Source of the DNA: Owenia fusiformis
Lineage: Eukaryota; Annelida; Polychaeta; Sabellida; Oweniidae
Assembly: GCA_903813345.2 (NCBI GenBank)
Contig: CAIIXF020000008.1
Location: 38,194,867-38,258,866 of the forward strand
Direction of reading: 5' to 3'
DNA length: 64,000 bases
The position numbers and the translations under genes are program-made. The notes beneath the pieces are model-generated. The model had not been told where the DNA came from. It searched no databases and saw only the letters and a program-made list of their open reading frames with translations. Below are positions 23,201 through 38,200 of this stretch, one piece after another; position 1 is the stretch's first letter, and the number at the start of each line of letters is the position of its first letter.

Positions 23201-26200
23201 TGTTATTTATTACACAGTTACATTATATTATGCTTTGCATTGAATCAAAATCATGTCGCTGTTTAAATAATTTACTCATTTGAGCTTTACCTTATAGTCA
23301 GTTGGCCATTGCCAAGGTTTGGACGTGAACTCGCCTTCCTTAGGTTTAAGACCAGCATTGCCCTGAAGATTAAAACAAAAGTACATGAATTTGACATTCC
23401 ATTCAGGCATTCTAGGAGGTCAACATTAATTCAAATTTAAGACCATGGGCTATTAAAGGGGACATATCCTTGTTACCGGATGATATTTTTGAAAGTGTGA
23501 TCCCTGGACATCCATATTGGTCTAAGAAATTTATTCTTTAAGACTAGCTTACTTAGTTGATTTTAATTTACAAATGATCTACTTTTTCATTGCATAACTT
23601 CAAAAACATGAATTCGTAATGCTTGCTCAAATCTACCAAGATTTAAAAACAATGGTTTGGATACCTTCATTTTTACATGGTTGAAAGTAACTAAATGAGT
23701 GGAAGACGAGTATACATACCTGTAGCATAACAGCGTGAGATTCATATACCTTCTCAAAGAACCCTGGAGCATACACCTAAAAAGCAAATAAATTCAATCA
23801 TATGCATATTTCTTAAAATGATTGAAATCCTTAGTGTTCTCCTGAAGAACTGGTTGCGACAACACTGAAAATTTGACAATTTCAAGTGACCCTGTTGTAA
23901 ATCTGTTTGAAATTCAACATATTTTGAAAATATCCATTGATAAAAATGAGACATTTTCACTGCCAAGATTCAAAAATTATTAGACAGTGAAAACATGTCT
24001 TTAAGGCCTTTAATTTGTTACCATGACAACAAATATCGCCTAAAACTCTAGGGATATTTAAAACAATATTGTAACATTTCTAGATGATTATTTCATGAAT
24101 GTTGGATATTGCCTAAAAGTACTATAGTATATTGTGAGTCTTTAATAGAAGATGTCGTCGGATTTAACACATCAAAACAGAAATTAATCTAGCATCTAGA
24201 ATATATTTTAGGACTGAATAATACATGAATAAGACATGAATAAGACATGTGGCGTGTCATGACATAAAGCAGCAGAAAACATTTAATACTAGAGCACAAT
24301 CAAACACCACACAATAACACAATGTGTCAAGTGCGATATTCATCACTGTGTGTTTTGTTTCTCTTGTGCTTGTATCCACTTCCTGGATCTTAATTAAGGA
24401 GACCTTATTTATCAGAACTACAATGAATCATGATTTTATTTTGTGAAATTATAAGTAGATGATAATGAATCATGCTTTCCTTAAATTTATTCTTGTTGAA
24501 TTTCATCTACAATAAAATGGCACTTTTGGCAGAGGCCTGGGTCAAATTTATAAGTTTGCAATGTATGGTAAAATAGACTCTTCAAGTTCTACAATAAATG
24601 CTTTCCATCCCTAATTGAAAAGGTCTATACATATCCACAAAATTGGTCGAGACAGGAGTAAAACTACATGACATTATCAGTTATCACACGTTTCAGCATG
24701 TGATACAGGAAATATTCCACGAAAGGTAATACTGTATCATCCACGAAAGCGAAGCTTGAGTGGTGATACATTGTTACCCGAGTGGAATATTTCCTGTATC
24801 ACATAAGCTGAAACGTGTGATGACGATTTTATCACATGTCTAGGAATCTTGAAGCATTTTGATTTGGTCAGTTATGATTGTGTTCAGTACCTGGTGTACT
24901 TCTGGTAACTATTATAATTTTTGATTTCGCTTTGAAACAATATGACGTCATACCGTTGTATTCGTGCTTGTTTGTGAAATATTATGACGTCATATTGTTT
25001 TCCTTAGCTAGAAGTGATATAATCAGTGACGTCACATCGTTGCTATTGATCATCACTGGTTGCCTCTAGTAACGTGTGAGACGGCCGTGTGAGACGGGAA
25101 AACTCACACGGTAATCAACCAATCAGATTACTGGAATTTTACAGAGCATGTGATAATAGTATATACTGTTTTTTTAATAATGAATGTGTTTTAAATAATC
25201 TTCAAATGTACAGCTACATTCTTGGGGATGAAAATGTTTGAAAACTTTTCAACAAACCTGAATACTTTTTAATGGAAGTCTTTGGTCTTGCACTTCTTCT
25301 ATGTTCCAAAGATTGTTATTGTCTCTAGGTTTGGGTTCACATGCAACCTCAAGCTGCTCCCAGCCCCTAAACATAAGCATAGGTGTCACAAAAAGAGCAT
25401 AGTCATGGTTTAGCCTCTTAGATATCAACTCATTTGAGATGCTATGCTATTAGGGAGGCTAAGCAACAAGCTTGGAGACAACTTGTTCTGAACATGTAGA
25501 ATAATGGTCCTCTATGATTTAGTTCTTGCCATTGTAGCATTCACTTACCATTAGTGAACATTAAAGTATAATGAAAATAGTTGTCATTATGTCTCTTAAA
25601 AAACAATTGTGGGGACAGTAAATATCTGGGGTCATAATATCAGATTTCATGTACAAGTTCTCTTAAAAAATATGTAGCTTAAACTACCTATACTTTCACT
25701 GCTGGGCTGCCAACTTTTATCTTCCAACTTATAATTTAAACTTGTTACAAATGAAAATCAGACTAATAGAATTTACAAACCATTTTGGTAGCTGTTTACT
25801 ATGAGAATACAAGTAGCAGCCTGTCTGGACATGGACTAATCGAAGTTGAGACTTCACGGGTCGGATCTCATCTCCTGGCCTCCCATCTATCAGTTGTATC
25901 TTCCATATATCATTAGCATCCCCTGTCCCATTCTGAAATATTCAAAGCTATCCGATAACTCTATTGAAGTAAGAAAGTGTATCTCATACCTAGTAATAAT
26001 ATTCTAGGTACATAAGATGCTAGAATATACAGTTGTCCTTAGGTATCAGCATATAAAATTTGAACCAAATCTGTCCACTGGTATTTATCAAAGATTACGT
26101 TCTTTTACGATAAATGGTGGCCATATTGAAATTCAGCTGTCATCTTGAAAATTTCATCAGTATATAAAATCTTAACCAAATCTGTGAACTGGTACTTGAG

Positions 26201-29200
26201 TTATCAAGGATTGCTTTTTTTATGAAATATGATGGCCATTTTGAAATTTAGTGGCCATCTAAAAAAAGTTTTTCAGGAACAGAACCCAAATATCCCTAGT
26301 CAGCATATAAAATTTGAACTAATCTGACGACTGGTATTTGAGTTACAAAAGGTGACATTTTTTAAGAAAAATGCTGGCCATTTTGAATTGAGTGGCCATA
26401 TTGAAAATTCCTTCTTACGCGGAGGTGCAACACTCATAAGCCTATACAATTTGAACAAAATCCAATAACTGGTATTTGAGTTCTCGTCCAGACACATAAA
26501 CATAGAAACAAACAAACGACCAGACAGAGGAATGAACAAACGAACAAACTGACGGACAGCTCTTCTACATCCCTACGAACTTCGTTCAGTAGGATAATTC
26601 TTTAAGATTATTGACTTCATTGAAAAGTGAGAAATGATCTCATATTTTAATTAGCCAAGATCTTAATCTTTCTTTGAAATAATTAAAAAAGATTTTTTTA
26701 GATAATATGGTTCGAAATGATCATTAAAATGATGACTCAGTTTCAAGAGATGTCTTATCAACCTACACACTTGAAACTTCCTCGTTTATAAACAATCAAA
26801 ACAGCATAACAAATGATGAAACAGATGCACAGTAAAACCTGTCACGTCTTATCTGAACACATCAATTCAAGTGTGTTCACATTTTGACGAATGGTAGCAT
26901 GGAAGTTTATGGCAATTAAAAAATGAAACTAAAAGTGTTCATATTAAGTGGTGTTCAGATATAGAGATTATACTGTTAAAAGAATGACCAGGGAATTTAC
27001 AAAAATCCTTACAATGAAATATATGTGGTATGTTTATGTTATGTGGTCTATCTGATCACATGATGTCATATTTATCAATCAGAATGCTTAAATTCTAACA
27101 ATGTTACAATAATTCAAGACGACAGCTTCTCACATAAATGACAATGACTGTGTCTAAAAATCCTGTGGCATATAATCACATATTGCTTAAATGTTTAGAC
27201 GAATCCACCCTTTTTTAATTGATATAGTTATACTTTTCCTTATTATTGCTAAGAATGTAAACCATACCAGTCTCATACTAAATGTAATTGTGGGTTTCCA
27301 GTTTACATTAAACCATTCATAGGCAAGTGATTTGAACTATACCACCTTCTTAGGATATTGCTAAGGACTTTATCTATAATGTCTTATTTTGAATATCGAG
27401 TTAAATCTTTATATCTTCTGCTCTCGTTCAGTTTTTGCATTTTAAATTTTTCTGCTGGATAAAATACTGAAAATTTTGATACTGAAAATACAATATTTGA
27501 GAAACATCTGAAATAGCAAATACAACATTTGGGTGTATTAAATATTATCTCAACCTATCAAAGTGATTTTGAATGTTCTTTTATTTACTGCAAGTTTCAG
27601 AAAAGGAACAGCTGAAAAAGAACAACTGACATTATGACACTCAACGTCCTAAAGGTATGTATATTAAATTAAATATCTTTACAATTTTAAAAGATCAGAC
27701 CAAAGTTCTTTAACAGATATCTGAAAGAGTGTGTCTGATATGCTAAAAGGGTGTGCTAAAATGGTATGCTGAAGTATGTCCTAGAATGGTGTGCTAGAAG
27801 TATGTGCTTAAAGGGTGTGCTAAAATGGTATGCTAAAGTATGTCCTAGAATGGTGTGCAAGAAGTATATGCATAAAGGGTGTGCTAAAATGGTAGACTGA
27901 AGTATGTCCTAGAATGGTGTGCTAGAAGAATATGCTTAAAGGGTGTGCAAAAATGGTATGCTAGAAGAATGTCCTATAATGGTGTGCTAGAAGTATGTGC
28001 TTAAAGGGTGTGCAAAAATGGTATGCTAGAAGCATGTCCTAGAATGGTGTGCTACAAGTATGTGCTTAAAGGGTGTGCAAAAATGGTATGCTAGAAGCAT
28101 GTCCTAGAATGGTGTGCTACAAGTATGTGCTTAAAGGGTATGCTAAAATGGTATGCTAGAAGCATGTCCTAGAATGGTGTGCTAGAACAATATGCTTAAA
28201 GGGTGTGCAAAAATGGTATGCTAGAAGTATGTCCTTTAATGGTGTGCTTGAAGTATGTGCTTAAAGGGTATGCAAAAATGGTATGCCAGAAGTATGTCCT
28301 AGAATGGTGTGCTAGAAGAATATGCTTAAAGGACAAGTGAAATAGGTTTTCTCAACTTGCAGCTACAAAAATGCAGTTTTCTTCATTGTGAGCCCAATGT
28401 CGAGTTCTTATGATAGCCATTATAAAAGAAATGTTAGATGACTGTTAATGGTCATGTAAATAACTTAATAAAATTAATTGATCAATTAGATTGGCCCCCA
28501 CGTGATTAGTAATGTCAAACATAATATATAGCTTTTATTGGTTCCTCGGTAATCACGATGTCACGGCAACCATAGGATTGTTGAATAAACAAATAACAAA
28601 ATATCTTGGCATTATGACGTCATGATTTAATGGACCAAAATGGGCCACGTGGGGACCGATAAGAGATCACGTGGGGGCCAATAATGTCACAAACAATTTG
28701 AATATTGCTTATTAAGCAACTATAATGATCGTTAGAGTGAAATAATTTTCACAATACTGATGAAAAAACATGTCCATATATAACATTATATTGATTCCTT
28801 TAGGTCAGAAATACCATTTCATATCTGCTTTAAAGGGTGTGCTAAAATGGTATGCTGAAGTATGTCCTAGAATGGTGTGCTAGAAGTATGTGCTTAAAGG
28901 GTGTGCTAAAATGGTATGCTAAAGTATGTCCTAGAATGGTGTGCAAGAAGTATGTGCTTAAAGGGTGTGCTAAAATGGTATACTGAAGTATGTCCTAGAA
29001 TGGTGTGCTAGAAGAATATGCTTAAAGGGTGTGCAAAAATGGTATGCTAGAAGAATGTCCTATAATGGTGTGCTAGAAGTATGTGCTTAAAGGGTGTGCA
29101 AAAATGGTATGCTAGAAGTATGCCCTAGAATGGTGTGGTAGAAGTATGTGCTTAAAGGGTGTGCTAAAATGGTATGCTAGAAGTATGTCCTAGAAGGGTA

Positions 29201-32200
29201 CAGTGTACTAGTATTTGAAATATATATCTGAATATCTGAAATATCTGAATTTATTTTCTTCAGAATATATCAATGATGACATCGCTATTGTTCATCCTCA
29301 ACGGAAGTCTGACTCCATCATCTGATGCCACACAGTCCACACAGTTTATCATAAGGGAGGGGACTCTGAGATTACCAAGAAAGGACTCAAGATTGCAACG
29401 GCTTTACCTGAACAACAAAAGAATTTCAACCATAGAAGCTGGTGAATTTTCTGGTTTTCAATCTTTAGAAACGTTATACTTGAGTAACAATGAACTATCA
29501 GAGATAGAAGTTGGTACATTCGCTGGTTTGGTATCTTTGGAATGGTTAAACATGGACAACAATAGACTATCAGAAATATCATGTAGTGATTTTTCTGATT
29601 TCCATGGTTTATTGAAAGGGCTATATTTGAATAACAATAGGCTAACAATACTGAGAGGGAATTATTTCTGTAACCTAACATCCCTCAAAGATCTTACGCT
29701 CAACAATAATGAAATATCATATATAGAAACCAATGCATTTTCCGGTTTGCAGTCATTGGAAAAGCTATACTTGAGTAACAATAAACTCACAATATTAACT
29801 AGTGGGATATTCTCTGACTTGATATCCCTAAAATATCTTCTACTTCAAAGAAATGTACTTTCACAGATAGAGCCTGGTGCATTTTCTAGTTTGCAGTCAC
29901 TGACACTGTTAAACTTAGAGCACAATAAGCTTGCAATATTAGACAGAGGATTGTTCTGCAGGCTGGAAAGACTGACATTTTTACAATTGGCAGGAAATAA
30001 TTTAAATCCTTCACAACCTACTAACCTTGATGCAATAAGGGAACTTTGCTTGACAATTATGCAAACAACCCAACCATCAACTCGAACAACCCAACTATCA
30101 ACCCAAACAACTAAGCCATCTACCCAAACATCTCTCCGAACCACCCAGTCATCTATTCAAACAACCAAACCATCAACCCAAACAACTAAGCCATCAACGC
30201 AAACAACTAAGCCATCAACGCAAACAACTAAGCCATCAACGCAAACAACTAAGCCATCAACACAAACAACTAAGCCATCAACCCAAACAACTAAGCCATC
30301 AACCCAAACAACTAAGCCATCTACCCAAACATCTCTCCGAACCATCCAGTCATCTATTCAAACAACCAAACCATCAACCCAAACAACTAAGCCATCGACC
30401 CAAACAACTAAGCCATCAACCCAAACAACTAAGCCATCAACCCAAACAGCTATCCAAACCACCCAATCATCTATTCAAACAACCAAACCATCACCACAAA
30501 CAACTAAGCCATCAACCCAAACAACTAAGCCATCAACGCAAACAACTAAGCCATCAACACAAACAACTAAGCCATCAACCCAAACAACTAAGCCATCTAC
30601 CCAAACATCTCTCCGAACCATCCAGTCATCTATTCAAACAACCAAACCATCAACCCAAACAACTAAGCCATCAACCCAAACAACTAAGCCATCTACCCAA
30701 ACATCTCTCCGAACCATCCAGTCATCTATTCAAACAACCAAACCATCAACCCAAACAACTAAGCCATCAACCCAAACAACTAAGCCATCTACCCAAACAT
30801 CTCTCCGAACCATCCAGTCATCTATTCAAACAACCAAACCATCACCACAAACAACTAAGCCATCAACGCAAACAACTAAGCCATCTACCCAAACATCTCT
30901 CCGAACCATCCAGTCATCTATTCAAACAACCAAACCATCACCACAAACAACTAAGCCATCAACGCAAACAACTAAGCCATCAACCCAAACAACTAAGCCA
31001 TCAACCCAAACAACTAAGCCATCAACCCAAACAACTAAGCCATCTACCCAAACATCTTTCCAAACAACCCAGTCATCTATTCAAACAACCCAACCATCTA
31101 CCCAAACAACTCAGCCATCCAACCAAACAACACAACCATATACACAATCAACCAAGCAATCCAACCAAACAACACAACCATCCACCCAAACAACCAAACG
31201 ATCCAACCAAACAACACAACAAACTACCCAAACAATCATGCCACCTAACCAAACAACACAACCATCTACCCAAACTGCCAAGCAATCTAACCAAACAACA
31301 ACAACTAAGCAATCTAACCAAACAACACAACCATATACCCAAACAACTCAGCCATCTATAATAACAACTGAATCATCTGTTAAATCAAGTCCCCAAAAGA
31401 GGCAACATAACAACTTTGTCATAATTGTTTTAGCATGTGGGATATTGATGGTGCTTTTGATAATCATTGTAATATCTGTTGTTATCTATACAAGAATAAA
31501 TAAAAGAAATACGTATCAAGTTGGAAAGCTAGAAGACAAATATTACACTGGCAACACCAAATCACAAAGTACAAATGATATCCATAATACATGGACTGAA
31601 TTATGTGACATGACCCCTGAAACCAAAATGGATGAAGCAATTTGCCCATACGACTGATCTACCCTTGCAACCGAGTCATCCATTATCAAGGAGAAACAAA
31701 ATGTCTTTAGAAACCAAAATAGACCAGGGTTTGATTAAAAGTTTGTTTCAGTTTTAGATGTATATAAAGTTCATCTATATTTTTTATGTAAATAATGTAA
31801 ATAACTCCTTTGAGAGATACTAGTAATTCTTGACATTATATGTATACTTTGATATGTTTAATTACCTTTATACACTGTAAAAAACACATGTACTTGTACT
31901 CAGAGAACCATTTGTCAGGAAACTGATGTGATTGGAACCAATAAATAACAATAAACAATAAATATGCTCTTGACATACATAGTACAGAGGTGGCGTTAAC
32001 GCAATTTTTTACGTTTTTTACTCACATTTTTGCAACTCTGACGCAAATATTCATTGTCTACCGAGTCTTTCTGACGCACGTTTGTTTCACATGCAAAATC
32101 CCCGCTTGGTACTTGGTTAAATTGATCCCTATACGTGAAAATACGTGATTGATCAAATTTATAATTTTGCTAATTCCGGAAATCTAACATTTCGTTCAGC

Positions 32201-35200
32201 GCAATCGAGCCTCCTTCCTACCGATCATTTTCTCATTTCGGTATTTCATATAATTTTTAAAGCCCTGTGATTCAGATTCAATGATAAACTTGAAAACATT
32301 GATCGATCCCTCGATTTGTTTATCTCGTGAAGCACGTTGCTAGGGGGCGTATCAAAAATGCAATAAAACGAACATAACATTGAACAATGATTTATTAATT
32401 TCATACTCCCTTCTAAGGATTTTAGTGATCGTATATTTATCTAAATTACCGCATAAAATCTTCCCTTGAATGTTCACACGCTAGATTTACGAACCTTTAG
32501 TTTCCTTCGCAAGTTCGCAAAATTCCTTCGCTAAGTTAGCAAGTTTCCTTGAGCCGTCCCCTTCATCAGCATGCGCAGATGTAATGCGCAGTAGGTTTAT
32601 CAATGGTGCTCACAGTGACCGATCTATCGTAAGTTTTCACCAAGTATTTTCAATTAACTCCCTCAAGTTAAGATCTTCGATTCACTAGATCTGAAGCTGA
32701 TCCTATGAAGATAGATAATGGGCACATGAAAATCCAGTCGATCGCACATTAAGGGGGGTAATGATGATAAATTAGGTATGAAAACAAATCTACTTTCGGT
32801 TTCATTTGATCAGCTATAATTACAAGATTCTACCGTATTCAATTTAAATGATGCCCAGTATTGTGGTCGGACTTATATTGCCGTTTTAGACTTTGGAATG
32901 ATTGCAAACATGTTGAATTTCAACATGAAACGCTTTGACCCCAATTTGTGTAACTCCACACAGGGAGAAACTCCTCTCCCACTCCATTCACACCCATGAC
33001 TCGCTGGACCAGATAATCAGATGATTAATAGTGACATTTTTCTTGCAAATGCCTAATTAATTAATTGTTAGTTGTTAATGTGCTATAAGAGTACAATAAA
33101 AGGTATGCACAAAATCAAAAAATAGATTTTGTATGTGGTTTCTACATTTTGTATGCATTTTTACTCAAGAAAAACACTTTTATAGCTTTGACTCAACTTT
33201 TTTTCTTGTGACTCACTTTTTTGAAACTACCTGAGTCATGATGACTCACAAAAATATATGCCTACCGCCACCGCTGCATACATATATTATACAAAATGTT
33301 GCATTAATGAAAAGACTGAAAAATGACTTACAAATCCATAACATGAGACTTGTTGGTGTCTTCTAGTTATTGGTGCAGGCTCTCGGTGGCTATGGAGATT
33401 TCGCCCTGTTCTGTAATATTAAAAAGATAACATGTGATTGTGAGAGTTTCGATGTGACCTCAGGTGATTCTTTTAGTAGAGACACGAAAGTCTCTAATTA
33501 TAAGTAAAATAGGCTTCGGAGAGCTCCTTTGTGTTGAAATAACCTAGTGTCCATTTAGCAAATTTACCTACAAGGAAAAATTCTTTTGTTCAAGTTTTGC
33601 TGTGTTATTGTTTTTATTTGATGTACAGGGTGGTAAAAAAATGGAAACACTTATGCCATTTTCCTCGTATCTTTGTCATTTTAGGATAATTTTCCCTGAC
33701 ATTTTACACATTTGTACATCATTCAATTTCCTATCAGCCTTCTCTTTTTCATGACCATCAGATTGAAAGTAACAATGTTACAGCACATTAAAGAACATGC
33801 CCCAGTGGCCACTATTGCACTGTACCTGCACACATCGTCCAAAAGGATGTGTCTGGATATATGCCCTTTTGGTCCCTCAGTCAAATGTATGTGAAATATG
33901 GTTTTTATTACTGTCCTAGTTATATTTGATAAGTATATTTACTTTTTCACGAGTTTTGATGCATAATTAACCCCCTGCTGAGATCCAGAATAAGTATCAT
34001 AAAAATAAAAAATAGTCATTATCATAGAAAAAAACACCAATGGCAACATGTATGACATACAAAGAAGAAATAGCTTAAGACCCATGAAGAATTAAAAAGA
34101 AAATCATGTTTTTGAAATATATTTAAGAATTAAACTTTTTTTCAAATTTTTGAATTTCCCGCCAGTTTAATTTGAAGGGAGAAAAACAAGATGGTTGCCA
34201 TTTTATGTAAGAAATATCAGAAAAAAAAGTTGCTTCACTTTTAGTTTTCACAATGAGCACAGTTTTCCGGTTTAAGTTTTTTGACTGATTCTGACTCTTC
34301 ATCACCAGGGTCATGTATAGAGATTATAAAATTGAAACCAAAATGTTGTGCTCAGCATGAATTTGACTGAAATATGTGTAACATCACCAACACAATTGAA
34401 GTCTCAAAACTGGATGCTCAGTAACTTTGAGTGACTATAATCCATTGATTACCCAGATAAACACCAATTCACTTATCCAGAAATACCATTCAATGTCTAT
34501 ACAAAGAAAGTAACCAATATTTTGGAAGATATGTTTCAAACTTTTTGCATAAATAATTCATTTAATATTTGCCATTGATTTTTTTTCAATTCTGACAAAG
34601 TGATACGCACTGTCTTTGATGCCAATATCCTTCATCAATTGTGATACAAATTGATATTTTTGTAATCTCAGAAGAAGGATAAGATATTGAAGTTTAATAA
34701 TATGTGTGATTGAGTTGGTTTTTCAGACATTACAATTTTCAATATTTTCAAAGTCGATACCCAAACTCATTCCGAGACTCATCCTTTCCCTACCTGTGGG
34801 AATGCAACAAAGAAAGAGTGTATGAAAATGACTTCAGGACAATTGCAGACCTCAAAAGTGAGATCATCCGTATTATTGAGGCCATACCTGCTGAGGAACG
34901 CATTCAGGTCATTGACAACTGTGCAGGTTTGCCTACAATGCGGTGACCGCAAAAGCTGAAGTATGTTTTTCAAAGTGCTGTAACATTGTGACAATCAGTC
35001 TGATGGACATGAAATATGGTAGGGTGGTAGGAAATTGAATGATGTACAAATGTGTGAAATATCAGGGAGTAATTTCTTAAAGATTTGACAACGATATCAG
35101 GAAAATGCAGGGTTTCCATTTTTTGAACACCCTGTACATTGTACTAGGAAGATATAGGCTTATATGAGCTATGTTTTATTGTGCATTAAGTTAAGGATTC

Positions 35201-38200
35201 TTAACACTTAAGAACTGTCCCTTTATGTTTTTAATTGTTCAATTGTTTTTAATTTGGTTGTACATTGTACTGGAGTTTTGTTGAGTTAAAACAACCCAGT
35301 TTTGGTTCAATTCTGTTTCTAACTATTGTCCTTATTTGTTTATACATGAACTGGGAGTATACATAGGTCATTGTACTTACGTAACATGTTCCAATCTGAC
35401 AAAGTCTCCATGCTTAACATATTCTAAAGTATCATTGTCAGTTGGATTAATGTCAAATCGCTTTAGCAACCAGAGATTGTTGTCATCTTTGTGCCCATAA
35501 GTTGTCACCTGCAAAATATTTTTATTATGATCCCTCTTGTCATAGCAAACTAATGGAGGAGATAGGTGCTCAAAATTAAGGCTTGTTTTTTAAAAAGTTG
35601 GCCATTTTTAAAAATTGGGCCTCCATCAAGTTTTCATAAACTGGTCAAAGGCTAATTCCAATATCTTGAAATGACTATATGGTAAACTATCAGTTATCAC
35701 ACGTTTCAGCATGTGATACAGGAAATATTCCACGAAAGGTAATACTGTATCATCCACGAAAGCGAAGCTTGAGTGGTGATACATTGTTACCCGAGTGGAA
35801 TATTTCATGTATCACATAAGCTGAAACGTGTGATGACGATTTTATCACATGTCTAGGAATTTTGAGGCATTTTGATTTGCTCAGTTATGATTGTTTTCAG
35901 TACTCTGTACTCCTGGTAACTATTATAATTTTTGATTTCGCTTTGAAACAATATGACGTCATACCGTTGTATTCGTTCTTTTTGTGAAATAGTATGACGT
36001 CATATTGTTTTCCTTAGCTAGAAGTGATATAATCAGTGACGTCACATCGTCATCGTCTCTAGTAACGTGTGAGACGGCCGTGTGAGACGGGAAAACTCAC
36101 ACGGTAATCAACCAATCAGATTACTGGAATTTTACAGAGCATGTGATAATGTTTATTCTATACCACAGATGTATTTGCTATTTGCATGCAGGTGTCATCC
36201 TGCCAATTGTCATTAGTAGACATTCAGGAGAAAAAAAGAACATATCCCATAATGCAATAGATTTGTCAGACGACACTTACCTGTTGCTGTTTTACCATGC
36301 CTTCTGGGTAGAGATGAGAGTGTGAATGAAGGTACGCTCCTGCAATCCTTGCATTCTTTAAGGTCACTTGAGATCCATATGCAACACCTGTTCAAGCAAA
36401 TTGTATCTCACATTTAGATCCATTAATTAAAAGATACCAAAATGAGGACTGGTTTTTGTAGCTCTGTGGTTATGAATAAAAAATGAATATATGTGATTAC
36501 GCTTATTCCAAATTCTCAAAAATATTTGACAATTTTACATAAATATCCACCTCTCAAAGAGAGATGACTTTTCATTGTTGAAATTTGAGGTATAATTTCT
36601 GGAAACAACATTTCTGTGGCAAGTGAAAAATCACATGGAAAATCTGTTTTTTCCACAAAAATATGGAACTTACTCTCAGGCATATATGCATTGTATAATT
36701 TGTTTCCTTCTAGTTGAGACTGGAATGCTGAACTAAAGCTGCCATCTCCACTCCCACTACAAAGAAAACAGCGATCTATTGTGATTGTGATTAGCACAAC
36801 CAGAGATTGTGATTAGCACAACCAGCACAACTGGCACAACCACTGATTGTGTTGTGTGTTATACAGGTATGAAATCTGTAGAGATCTCGCAAATTTCATT
36901 GATTTAAATAATTTTTGCTTTCTGTCTCAATGTTGCCTAAGTATATGTATTTTTCATTTATTCGCTAAAACACTTCCAGAACAGAGGCACATACAAAGTA
37001 AAATTGTAGTGCAGTAATATTGTAGACTTTATGCAGTTAAACATACATCAGAAAAATAATAAAATGCGATTAAATGTCACAAAATCTAACTTTAATATCA
37101 GTATCTAACTTGACTAAAAATCGCTTTAGTATAATATATACCTTTTGTACAGCACCTTGAAATGGATTGCAAAGAAGACAAGATAAAGACACAAAGGAAG
37201 CACAATCAATGCCAGAGCCCTGCTGAGGAAGTGTTTCAAAAGACACCTCTGAAACAAAAACAAAATTAAAACAACACATCAACAAAAATACAAGATCAAA
37301 GGAAAAAATCAAATGTCTCAGCTCAAGCCAAGGGCGATGAATATGTTCTTTTCGAACTTGAAAGGGAGTTAAACGAAACAATAACATTTTATTTGAAATT
37401 TTAAGAGAATGCAGCATCAATAGACAACAATGTCAATTTAACACAAGGTTAACATGACATTAGGGTTCAAAGAAGACATACGCCTTTAATGTAAATCTAA
37501 ACTGAGAAAACATCATCGTTGATAGGTCAAATCGACAGACAAAATGATGTCATTCAATCGTGGTTTCAACATTTTCTAAACATGGTTCAAATAATATTAT
37601 GTCAATTTCTGGCATGTTAATTAATATCATAGCTGGTTATTATACATCAAGATAAAGAAAGATGTAAGGAATATATGATTACATTCATTAAAACATCATA
37701 GCGATGTGTTGTGTTGGTAAACTTGCCGGCGAAAATGCTGACAAATGAAGGTGGTAAAGCAAGCAACGTAATTATGTCTGTCATCTCTAAAGCTCTGGGG
37801 TTTTCCCTCTTCTTAAATGACATACATTAAATGTCACCACCCATTATAAATTATTAAGGTTGTTACAAGAGTGACAATTTGTCACAAAGGCCTGCTGCCA
37901 AATGCTGTGATTGACAATGGACTCATGTAAAATCTTAAAACATTTAAAATGTTAAATCTTGAAACAAGACGTTTGAAATTCTCTCCTTTTTTTTGATTTT
38001 GTACTGTAGTGAAGAAGTAAGAAAACAAGTTACCATGGAAATGGAGAGGTCAGCGAGTAGTGTCCATAGATCAGATATTGTAAAGAGACCCACCAGTAAC
38101 ACAACAAATAATCCAACGAATTTCACACTGAAATTTAAAAAAAACATGTACATATATATTTCAGCTTTTTAATATGTAATGCCATATATTTTATTTGACA

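Noticed and set aside
29845-31342. Minus-strand frames rich in Val/Trp/Asp (e.g. [12 protein letters not shown]) opposite the LRR-mucin gene
   Set aside because: These are antisense shadows of the 21-bp coding repeat, whose period keeps several frames open.
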